From Prevotella sp. KH2C16 (GTDB lineage Bacteria; Bacteroidota; Bacteroidia; Bacteroidales; Bacteroidaceae), in contig NZ_FOOW01000004.1 of assembly GCF_900113305.1 (NCBI RefSeq), positions 62,001-126,000 of the forward strand: DNA of 64,000 nt, in the 5' to 3' direction. Within the stretch, counting starts at the first letter, position 1; every line of letters starts with the position of its first letter. The notes beneath the pieces were generated by a model. That model worked only from the letters and a program-made list of their open reading frames with translations. It was not told where the DNA came from and made no database searches. Shown piece by piece: positions 37,242 through 44,670 of this stretch. The position numbers were made by a program, and so were the translations under genes.

Positions 37242-38120
37242 TTAGCTTCTTCTATATTCCGAAGGCGACAATCCTGTATGCTCCCGGAAGTATTTGCCGA
37301 AGAAACTTTGGTTGGGAAAGTTCATTTCCTGGGAAATCTCCTTGATGCTCTTCGTGCTGCTCTTCAATTGGACACGGATTTCGCGCACCACATAGCTGTC
37401 GATCCAGTCGTTGGGGGTGCGCTTGCTGATTTGCTTCACGCTCTCGGAAAGGTATTTGGAGGTGATGCAGAGCTGTTGCCCGTACCAGCTCACGCGCCTC
37501 TCATGCCTGAAGTTCTCCTCCAGCAAGTGCATGAACTGGATGAAAATGGTCTCGCTGCGGGTCTGCTTCCTGTCGCCGAGCTGCTGGATGCGATAGATGC
37601 TGTTGCCGATGTCGTAGAGCATGGTGGTGAGCAGCGAGCATACCACATCCTTGCGGAAGTGGTGGGAGTTGTCGCGCATCTTGCGGCGAATGAGGTTATA
37701 ATATTCTTTGAAAACTTCTTCTTCATCGCTCAGGAGGCGGAAGACCGGATGGGAGCGGGAGAACAGAAACACGGACGATATCTCGTGAATGTCCTTCACC
37801 ATCTCGGAAAAGAAGTTGAAACTGATCATCAGTCCGATGCCGTTGAAGTCGTGGCTGCGCTGGAAATTACCGGTTACCTGACCGTGGCTGATGATGAGCA
37901 CATCGCCGGCAGACACCTCGTGTATCTCCGTGTCGACGGTGTAACGGGCGTTTCCCTGCAGGCATAGGCCGACAAGAATGCAGTCGAGAATGCGGGATTC
38001 CGTAGGGAACGGCAACTTGGCAAACTGATCGAAAAGGATGATGTCGTCATCGATATATTCGCCTTGAAATGCTTTCTTGGCCTTTGCAATCGTAATCGGT
38101 TCGAATTGGGAATTGCTCAT
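37242..38120 (-). CDS. AraC family transcriptional regulator
   Basis: The 292-residue protein has a cupin-like N-terminal sensing domain (VSAGDVLIISHGQ near residue 70). The C-terminal AraC DNA-binding domain (about 195-292) carries two helix-turn-helix motifs, including SKYLSESVKQISKRTPNDWI and the final FPNQSFFGKYFREHTGLSPSEYRR. The effector is unknown. It lies downstream of the GH95 and GH78-like genes on the same strand, about 105 bases away with its own promoter, and may regulate nearby sugar genes; that link is inference. Confidence 0.92.
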   Translation of the reverse strand: MSNSQFEPITIAKAKKAFQGEYIDDDIILFDQFAKLPFPTESRILDCILVGLCLQGNARYTVDTEIHEVSAGDVLIISHGQVTGNFQRSHDFNGIGLMISFNFFSEMVKDIHEISSVFLFSRSHPVFRLLSDEEEVFKEYYNLIRRKMRDNSHHFRKDVVCSLLTTMLYDIGNSIYRIQQLGDRKQTRSETIFIQFMHLLEENFRHERRVSWYGQQLCITSKYLSESVKQISKRTPNDWIDSYVVREIRVQLKSSTKSIKEISQEMNFPNQSFFGKYFREHTGLSPSEYRRS

Positions 38121-38137
38121 AACACGACTTTTAGTTG

Positions 38138-38145
38138 CAAAGATA
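38138..38145 (-). promoter_or_regulatory. -7 box of the AraC regulator gene
   Basis: On the minus strand TATCTTTG matches the TAnnTTTG consensus, about 17 bases before the ATG at 38120. The -33 region is only T-rich. Confidence 0.6.
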
Positions 38146-38225
38146 CATTATTTTGATGGAAAAACCGAACAAGATGAGTGAATTCTATTCTTAAAATGGA
38201 GAATCAATAGTCTTGAAATGAAGAG

Positions 38226-39146
38226 TCAATAGCCGGTCGTACTCTCGTCCTCCGTTATAACCTCCACAACCTCCAGCCTCTGGATTTGCTCCCGCCTAAA
38301 CCATTTGTCGCCGTAGACAAGTATCCTTCTGCCGAAGAAGCGGGCAAACTTGGGGAAGGCCTGCTCGTCGGTCTTGCCATTGCAGATATACTCGAAATCG
38401 CCGAAATGGATGACTTCTCCTTTCTTGCAGTCTCTCAAGGTAGCTCTCAAAAAACCGTAGAAGGGCTCTCCGAACTCATAATAGACGGTGTCGCCGGCAA
38501 GGTCGAAATACTTGTAAGGCCGGATTTTGACAACTCTTTCCTGGCCAGTAAGGATGTCTTGAAGGCGTTTGCTCCCCCTTGCAGGCTCCCAGACTTCCTT
38601 TGCGGTTTGCCAAAGGGCTGTGTTCACAGGGGTGGCATTCCATGGGGTGATGTCTACATTCGCGTCTTGAACCTCGTCGGCATTGGGTGCCAGCACCCTG
38701 TTGGCGGGTCTGCACAGCCAGCTGCCGTCGCTCAGATGGGCAAAGTTGCGCCCTCGGCGGTCTTTCCCGCTGTACACCACGGCCACCTGATGATGATCTA
38801 TGTGTGGATAGGACGGGGCATACCAGAGGGCAATGGTGTTGGAATCGCTCCTCAGAAGGTGAGATATGTCGAAGGTCCGGGTTGTCGGGACATCAGAAGG
38901 AGCATGTCGGTTGAGGGTAATCTGGGCGTTTGAGACATTGCACTCGTTGACATATACATCAACGCAACCTGTTGTCGTTACCGTCAACCAGGCCGTCAAG
39001 GGACGCTCCTTGCTGATATAGGTCTTCCGGAACCATATCTGCGAGGTGGAGTCCGGCTGCGGATAGCTTATCCAACGGGCACTGAACTCTTGGGCCTGAA
39101 CGCCCAATGACCATCCGGTCAACCATATGAGGAAGGAAAGTCTCAT
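38226..39146 (-). CDS. Secreted protein resembling the N-terminal binding domains of GH78 rhamnosidases
   Basis: The 306-residue protein begins with a signal peptide (near GVQAQ). Its next part resembles the N-terminal region of alpha-L-rhamnosidases: ARWISYP, WFRKTYIS, VDVYVNECNV, RTFDISHLLRSDSNTIALWYAP. A second beta-rich part includes VYYEFGEPFYGFLRA. No GH78 (alpha/alpha)6 catalytic domain follows; the frame ends normally. It may therefore be a stand-alone sugar-binding protein or an abbreviated enzyme. It starts 9 bases after GH95 on the same strand and is almost certainly co-transcribed with it. Confidence 0.65.
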   Translation of the reverse strand: MRLSFLIWLTGWSLGVQAQEFSARWISYPQPDSTSQIWFRKTYISKERPLTAWLTVTTTGCVDVYVNECNVSNAQITLNRHAPSDVPTTRTFDISHLLRSDSNTIALWYAPSYPHIDHHQVAVVYSGKDRRGRNFAHLSDGSWLCRPANRVLAPNADEVQDANVDITPWNATPVNTALWQTAKEVWEPARGSKRLQDILTGQERVVKIRPYKYFDLAGDTVYYEFGEPFYGFLRATLRDCKKGEVIHFGDFEYICNGKTDEQAFPKFARFFGRRILVYGDKWFRREQIQRLEVVEVITEDESTTGY

Positions 39147-39155
39147 GCTCCCTGT

Positions 39156-41513
39156 CTATTTCAGAATCACGCCCTGGCCTCTTTTCAGATTGATTTTCTT
39201 TTCCTTCCCGTTATATTTTACGGTGGTGGAACCGCCGTTCGTGCTATGGAGGGTTGCCTTAGTAACCTTTCCGTTGCTCCATTCCATGTCTACGGTGAAG
39301 CCTCCGCGGGCGCAGATTCCCTTTACGCAGCCCTCGCTCCATTGCTCAGGAAGGGCGGGGAGAAGCTCGATCTCATGGAGCGAACTTTGCAGGAGCATTT
39401 CGCAGACACCTGCCGTGCCTCCGAAGTTGCCGTCTATCTGGAAAGGGGGATGGGCATCAAAGAGGTTGGGATAGGTACCTCCGCCGTTGCCGTAGTTGGT
39501 CTCGTTCTTGTCTGCCGGTACATAGTTGAGCAGTTCCTGGTAGATGTGGTAGGCTTGCTTGGCATCATGCAGCCGTGCCCAGAGGTTGATTCTCCAGCCC
39601 GTGCTCCAGCCCGTGGTGCGGTCGCCCTTCTGTATCAAGGTCTTTCGAGAGGCTTCGGCCAGTTCGGGAGTGCCGCTGACCGTAATCTGATGGGCGGGAT
39701 ACAGGCCGATCAAATGAGACTGGTGGCGGTGGCGAATGTCGGGATCTTCCCAGTCATAATACCACTCGTTGAGATCGCCCTCGCGGCCTATTGTATAGGG
39801 ATGCAGCCGTTTCACCTTGTCGGAAAGCTCATGGGTAAGGCCGTCGCTGATGCCGAGGATGGTTGCGGATTGCAGCGTATTGTTCAACAGCTCGCGGATA
39901 ATAGCGAGGTCGGCGGTACCCCCATAGCAGGTTCCGCCCCGATAGCCATTCACCCTATAGGTGTTCTCGGGACTCGTGCTGGGTGCCGTAATCAGTTCTC
40001 CCGGCTGTTTCGGATTCTCGATAAGCCAGTCGGAAACGAACTCGGAGGCACCCCGCATAAGGGGATATGCCGTGTTTCGGAGGAAGTCTTTGTCCATCGT
40101 GTAGGCGTAATGTTCCCATAGGGACTGCGTAAGCCATGCGAATCCGAGGTTCCAGTTAGCCCACATAGGGCTGCCGACCTTGTCTCCCACGGGGTTCGTC
40201 ATGGCCCAGATGTCGGAGTTATGGCTTGAGCACCAGCCTCGGGTGATGCCGTAATAGTTGCTGGCGGTGTACCTGCCGTTCTCCGCAAGGTTCTCCATGA
40301 GTGTGAAGAGGGGCATCGTGAGCTCGGGGAGGTTGCACACTTCGGCGGGCCAGTAGTTCTCTTCGAGGTTGATATTCACGGTGTAATTACTTCTCCAGGG
40401 GGCTTTCTTATGCGGGTTCCACAGCCCCTGCAGGTTGGCGGGAACACCTTTCGTGCGTGAACAGCTGATGAGCAGGTAGCGGCCGAACTGTGTATAGAGC
40501 GTCTCGAGGTAGTGGTTATCTCCGCCGTTCTGGGTGTAGTTTTTCAGTTGGACATTCGTGGGGAGCTTGTTCTCATTACTGTCTGCCTTGCCCAATCGGA
40601 GTTGAAAACGATTGAAGAGGTTCTGGTAATCGGTGATATGACGCGTCCGTAGTTGTCCGTAAGGCTGTGCCTCGACGGCTTTCAGGTTGTCTTCCGCATT
40701 TGTGATGTAGGCTGCCCCCTCCTTTACGGGATGCTTGTCGAAGCCGTTAAAGCTGGTCTCATTGACGAAATAGAGCGTCGCCTCGTCCACATTCCTTAAT
40801 GCAAGGGTGGAGTCGGTATAGGTAATCTGACCTCCCTTGTTCATTGCCTTCAGGATGGAGCAGAAGTGGATGGTTTCCTGCTCGTCGCCGACGGCGTGTC
40901 CAGTCATGGTGAGCCGGTTGCGTGAAGCCTTCACTCTATGGTTGATCTTGGCGCTTAGGGTGATGGTGAGGTTGACCTGCCCGGGCTTGTCGGCCTTGAT
41001 TCTGACGGCGAAAACCTTGTCTGGATTCGACACGAAGTACTCCCTTGTGTAGGTAATCCCATTGCGTGTGTAACGATCCTTGCAGAGGGCGCTGTCGATG
41101 TTCAGTTCCCTGTAGTAACCGGTCGGCGTGCCCGTGGAGTTGTCGAGGATGCGAAGGGTTGCCAAAGGCATATAGTATGCCGAGTTGGGGCCTTGCAGAT
41201 GACGCTGCAGGGAGTCGGCGAGCCGGTAGTCTTCATTGAACAGCGCCTTGCGGATTTCCGGCAGCCAACGGTGTGCACCCTCATCAAGATTCTTGTCAAC
41301 AGGCTTTCCCGACCACAGCGTGATGTCGTTCAGGTAGATTAGATTGTCGTCGGGAGCTCCATAGACCAGTGCTCCGAGCTTGCCGTTTCCCAAGGGCAGT
41401 GATTCCTCGAAGAAATCTGCGGGCTGGTCATACCATAGTTTGAGTTGGGGTTGCTGCGCAAAACCCGTCAGTACGCTACTGAGCAGGATTAGAGTAAGAA
41501 GGTTGCTTTTCAT
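39156..41513 (-). CDS. Secreted alpha-1,2-L-fucosidase-type enzyme, glycoside hydrolase family 95
   Basis: The 785-residue protein has a signal peptide (near TGFAQ) and the GH95 domain order. The N-terminal super-beta-sandwich starts LKLWYDQPADFFEESLPLGNG. An (alpha/alpha)6 catalytic barrel follows, with the Asn pair in NINLEENYWPAEVCNL and the conserved DGNFGGTAGVCEMLL segment near the end. A small C-terminal beta domain closes it. GH95 enzymes remove alpha-1,2-fucose by inversion, though some act on galactose. With two GH29 enzymes elsewhere in the window it indicates a fucosylated-glycan diet. It has a consensus promoter and heads a two-gene operon. Confidence 0.93.
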   Translation of the reverse strand: MKSNLLTLILLSSVLTGFAQQPQLKLWYDQPADFFEESLPLGNGKLGALVYGAPDDNLIYLNDITLWSGKPVDKNLDEGAHRWLPEIRKALFNEDYRLADSLQRHLQGPNSAYYMPLATLRILDNSTGTPTGYYRELNIDSALCKDRYTRNGITYTREYFVSNPDKVFAVRIKADKPGQVNLTITLSAKINHRVKASRNRLTMTGHAVGDEQETIHFCSILKAMNKGGQITYTDSTLALRNVDEATLYFVNETSFNGFDKHPVKEGAAYITNAEDNLKAVEAQPYGQLRTRHITDYQNLFNRFQLRLGKADSNENKLPTNVQLKNYTQNGGDNHYLETLYTQFGRYLLISCSRTKGVPANLQGLWNPHKKAPWRSNYTVNINLEENYWPAEVCNLPELTMPLFTLMENLAENGRYTASNYYGITRGWCSSHNSDIWAMTNPVGDKVGSPMWANWNLGFAWLTQSLWEHYAYTMDKDFLRNTAYPLMRGASEFVSDWLIENPKQPGELITAPSTSPENTYRVNGYRGGTCYGGTADLAIIRELLNNTLQSATILGISDGLTHELSDKVKRLHPYTIGREGDLNEWYYDWEDPDIRHRHQSHLIGLYPAHQITVSGTPELAEASRKTLIQKGDRTTGWSTGWRINLWARLHDAKQAYHIYQELLNYVPADKNETNYGNGGGTYPNLFDAHPPFQIDGNFGGTAGVCEMLLQSSLHEIELLPALPEQWSEGCVKGICARGGFTVDMEWSNGKVTKATLHSTNGGSTTVKYNGKEKKINLKRGQGVILK

Positions 41514-41535
41514 TTTTAATAATAGTCTTTGTTTG

Positions 41536-41566
41536 CAAAGATACGATAAAACTTCCGTCTTTCAAA
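41536..41566 (-). promoter_or_regulatory. Promoter of the GH95 operon
   Basis: On the minus strand TTTG (41566-41563) is followed after 19 bases by TATCTTTG (41543-41536), a full consensus match, 22 bases before the ATG at 41513. Confidence 0.85.
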
Positions 41567-41638
41567 ATAATTAAAATAAAAAAGACCATGAGTGTTTCAT
41601 AGCCTTTTGGCAAAGTACTTATAAATGAGTGTTGTTTT

Positions 41639-42037
41639 TTAGCCGGCAATATGTTCCCACCCTTCGGGCCCCAAGGAATTGAGGAGTACCATGATAATCA
41701 TGGATAGTATCAATACTACCCCCTCTTTGTTCCTAAAGTATGTGGCAGCCAAGGCTACCGCGACGCTCGAAAGCAATGGCGTGAAAAGCATGAACCTCAT
41801 CGGGCGGAAGTCTATAAACATTAAGCTAACTGCGGGCAACAGTCTTCCTAAGATTATGCAGCATGCAATAGGGATGGTGTGTCTGCCGTCATCGTATGCG
41901 TTTAGTAACAGATAAGCTAACACGAAGTAGCAGACCGTGCCCGTCCAGCTTGCGGTCTTCTTGTCATTGAGCGACCAGTAGGTAAGAAAGCACAGTAACA
42001 AGGACGCTAAGAAGCAGATTAAATACTTTATCTTCAT
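41639..42037 (-). CDS. Small integral membrane protein, hypothetical
   Basis: The 132-residue protein consists of about four hydrophobic segments (roughly 4-22, 31-47, 55-75 and 83-125) and has no recognised domain. Its middle, IILGRLLPAVSLMFIDFRPM, resembles WILAGRLILELPMRIFDFMD in the upstream neighbour, and both end in a leucine-rich helix before a Pro-Glu/Pro-Pro tail. The two are probably distant tandem paralogues. It starts 25 bases after that neighbour's stop and is likely in the same transcript. Function unknown. Confidence 0.7.
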   Translation of the reverse strand: MKIKYLICFLASLLLCFLTYWSLNDKKTASWTGTVCYFVLAYLLLNAYDDGRHTIPIACCIILGRLLPAVSLMFIDFRPMRFMLFTPLLSSVAVALAATYFRNKEGVVLILSMIIMVLLNSLGPEGWEHIAG

Positions 42038-42062
42038 AGTGCTTTTTTCAATATTGTTTATC

Positions 42063-42488
42063 TTAACTGTAGCTTACATGTAATACAGACTCTACAAACT
42101 TCAGCCAGACAGGGGGAATCAAAGTGTTGAGAACTACAGCTATTATTGTTATGACTATTAATACATACGCGGTACGGAACTTGTAATAGATTCCTGCTGC
42201 GATGATTGCCAGTATCTCAACTACTGTGATATAGAATGAGGGCAGGCAGTCCATGAAATCGAAAATCCTCATAGGGAGTTCCAGTATTAGGCGTCCTGCC
42301 AGAATCCACAATATGATGTTCGTAATCTTTTGCGAGCTCCCATATTTCTCTAATATAGCCAGACTGACACAAAAGAATGTGAAGCTTTTTCCCCATTCAT
42401 GACCTGTATCTGGAATAGCCAGTATCCAGAACGAAGTCAGTTGGACGGCTAAGGCGATGAAGAAAATCTTCCAAAGGGTCTTATTCAT
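42063..42488 (-). CDS. Small integral membrane protein, hypothetical
   Basis: The 141-residue protein has about four predicted membrane segments (roughly 8-24, 35-48, 56-72 and 84-125). No domain is recognised. It is the first of two tandem related membrane proteins, and lies downstream of the fulvocin C-related gene on the same strand. Codon use is more AT-rich than that of the flanking sugar genes, suggesting acquisition by transfer. Function unknown; a role linked to the secreted neighbour is speculative. Confidence 0.7.
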   Translation of the reverse strand: MNKTLWKIFFIALAVQLTSFWILAIPDTGHEWGKSFTFFCVSLAILEKYGSSQKITNIILWILAGRLILELPMRIFDFMDCLPSFYITVVEILAIIAAGIYYKFRTAYVLIVITIIAVVLNTLIPPVWLKFVESVLHVSYS

Positions 42489-42575
42489 GTTCTTTTCGTA
42501 TAGTGTTATTTACATACTAATACATAATCCGTTGCATTCTTCTCTCAAGACCTATCCGCAGCCACTCGTCGTTTC

Positions 42576-42744
42576 TTAGCATTTTATCCAAATCTTTTCA
42601 CATACTAAAGGAAAGCAATGTGTAAGGGTGGAACTTTCATGACACGAACATTCAATTTCTCCCTCTGTCCCGGTAATGGTTGTTGTATCAGATGGTATGG
42701 CATTTTCCCCTTCATTAATCTCTCGCGGGTCTTCTTTAATCCCG
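42576..42744 (-). other. Out-of-frame Cys-rich continuation of the fulvocin C-related gene
   Basis: In the +1 frame relative to the stop at 42736, an open frame continues from about 42744 to a TAA at 42576. It includes EINEGENAIPSDTTTITG and then ECSCHESSTLTHCF, with two further Cys before the end. Fulvocin C-related proteins normally end in such a Cys-rich region, so this is probably the displaced C-terminus after a single-base indel. Confidence 0.5.
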
Positions 42745-43293
42745 AGATTCTTCTATGGGTGCTTTGCTTATGGGCTTCAATATTGAGCCTGTTTTCGCAA
42801 TATCCAATGTTCCTTTGGTGTCAACCACTCTGTCAGGTGTCTGGAAGAGAGCGATAGCCACTTGTTTATTCCAGTTCAGTTTCTCCTCTGCTTCTATGGT
42901 CCACTTGGTAAAGAACAGATCCATTTCGTTGAGCTCTTCATCTGTGGATTTCCTGTCACTCCAGAGAAATGGATGTGCTTCAGTCCATTTAATGGCTTCG
43001 TTTATGTGCTCAAGTTCGGCTTTTGTCCATGGAAGCGTCTTGAGCTCTTTGAATTTTCCTTTCCATAATTCGTGTCTCTGCTCAGGAGTGAAGGCTCTGT
43101 AGGCTGGTGTTTTGTAGTCTTCTCTTAGTTTAAGCCATTGGCTTCGATCCATTTTCCTAATGGTTGGAAGATTGTCAACTATGCCTCTGTTAATAGCAGA
43201 ATCACAACAATACACCTTTTCCTCGATGTCTTGGCATGCAAGGTTTGTTGAGAAGCAGAACAATGTTATGGCAAAGGACAATAATCTTTTCAT
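42736..43293 (-). CDS. Bacteriocin fulvocin C-related secreted protein, probably truncated by a frameshift
   Basis: The 185-residue product has a signal peptide (MKRLLSFAITLFCFSTNLAC). Its segment YRAFTPEQRHELWKGKFKELK, followed by a helical region, is typical of proteins annotated as fulvocin C-related. That family normally ends in a cysteine-rich tail. Here the frame stops at 42736, while the +1 frame carries five cysteines in the next 55 codons, so the gene is probably interrupted by one indel. The biological role of the family in Bacteroidota is unclear; the name rests on similarity to a Myxococcus peptide antibiotic. Two small membrane proteins lie downstream on the same strand. Confidence 0.6.
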   Translation of the reverse strand: MKRLLSFAITLFCFSTNLACQDIEEKVYCCDSAINRGIVDNLPTIRKMDRSQWLKLREDYKTPAYRAFTPEQRHELWKGKFKELKTLPWTKAELEHINEAIKWTEAHPFLWSDRKSTDEELNEMDLFFTKWTIEAEEKLNWNKQVAIALFQTPDRVVDTKGTLDIAKTGSILKPISKAPIEESRD

Positions 43294-43555
43294 GATGGTA
43301 GTTATTTCGTTAGACGATTGAAATGAGTTTTAGTATTTCTGTTTATCACAAGCTTTCAGATAACAGCCTGTTTCATTCTCTTTGAAGTTATTCTGCCGTA
43401 AAGTTAGAAGGCTAGATTGAGAAATCCAAATGAATGCCAATTTTTTTCTTGGGGCGTCGCACCATGTAATAGAAAGGTAACAGGCTGGGGAATAAAGGAT
43501 TATAGAAGAATTTGTTGCGGTGCAGAGGGGCACAAGTGCGACGCACCATGAGGAA

Positions 43556-44606
43556 TTATTTCCTTAGGTTTCGCTTGATGCGCAGGCGATAGTTGCGGAT
43601 GGTGCTGGGCTGGACGAAGAGGATGCGCTGTATTTCGCTATCGCTGAACTCAAGCTGGCGAAGGATGATGAATGTGGTGTGGCGCAAGGAGAGGGAAGAG
43701 TAGGATGAGATGAGCCGGTTGTAGTCGTCGGGATGGGAGAAGGCATAATAGTCCACGAAGCTCTGCTCGTCTTCCACCGAGATGTTCTTCATTTGTCCGC
43801 CGGCCATGACGCTTTCGTAGATGTGCTTTCCCTGCCCCAGTTCGTCATACTTGCCCTGAAGGGTGTGTGCGGCCTGTTTCCGCAACAGCTCTTTCTCTTG
43901 TTCGCTATGCCGTATGCTTTCGTTGAGCTGCGAGATAGTGGCAGTTTGCTGCTCCAACTCGCTTTTCTTGGCATTGTAGAGCTGCCTGCGCCTGTCGTAG
44001 ATGCAGAGTGCGGCAATGCAGACAGTGAGGAGCGCAATGATCCATGGCAGGTGGGGAATTGGCGGTTGGGGACTTGCGGTATCGATGCCTGTTGCGTGGT
44101 ACAGTCGGAAGGGATTCTCTGTACGCAGCAGGTTGCCGATGACAACCTTTCGCAAGCTGTCGGTTCTGGCAGAAAGGGTCTGCGCCTGATTGCCTTCGAG
44201 CCCGCTCTCTATTTCGGACAAAGTCTGGATTTGCAGCAGGATTTGCCGTGCGCTGTCGGCTTTCAGGATGTCCCGACGGGTCTGCAGGGTGTCTGCCAGG
44301 TGTGTCCGGAGCCCTGTAGGCTTGATGATAATAGGCCTTTATATCCTTTGCGTAGGATAGCTGCAGCAGTCTTAGGGCTTCGTTGTCTTGACGGTCTTGG
44401 AGGGCTTTTGCCGCCTTGTAAAAGTAAGCTGTCGATATGCAGTGTGGCTTGTGCGTAACCAGCAGATTGGCCTGGTGCAACGCAGTCTCGGGTATCCGGG
44501 CATAGTGCTCTATGGCGGAGTCGGTCTGCTGGTCAATCAGCCATTCGCTTTTTGTCAGCGCTCTGCTGTACGGGCTTCGCGAGAAGCAGGAAGCAAAGAG
44601 GCACAT
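43556..44606 (-). pseudogene. Frameshifted membrane-anchored HTH regulator (helical sensor, TM, coiled coil, LuxR-like HTH)
   Basis: The N-terminal part starts at the ATG at 44606 with a lipoprotein-like signal (MCLFASC). It continues with helical repeats to about 44330 (TAYFYKAAKALQDRQDNEALRLLQ). From there the frame becomes Pro/Arg-rich nonsense, while the +1 frame carries on as RTHLADTLQTRRDILKADSA. After it come a TM segment (PWIIALLTVCIAALCIYD), a coiled coil and a C-terminal HTH (FSDSEIQRILFVQPSTIRNYRLRIKRNL). This is a common Bacteroidota regulator layout. One indel near 44,300-44,335 breaks it; sequencing error is possible. It lies directly after gyrB on the same strand. Confidence 0.7.
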
Positions 44607-44617
44607 GGATAGCAGGG

Positions 44618-44662
44618 ATGCGACAAAGGCATATCCTTTGAGCGGATATGCCTTTGTCGCAT
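44618..44662 (-). terminator. Perfect 19-base palindrome downstream of gyrB
   Basis: Arms 44618-44636 and 44644-44662 are exactly complementary around a 7-base loop, 9 bases after the gyrB stop codon. There is no T tract on the minus strand after it, so it may act as a terminator with Rho or as an mRNA 3'-end stabiliser. Confidence 0.65.
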
Positions 44663-44670
44663 GGTGCTTC

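Noticed and set aside
43330-43533. A 67-codon minus-strand frame upstream of the fulvocin C-related gene
   Set aside because: No promoter box, signal peptide or domain, and the composition looks non-coding.
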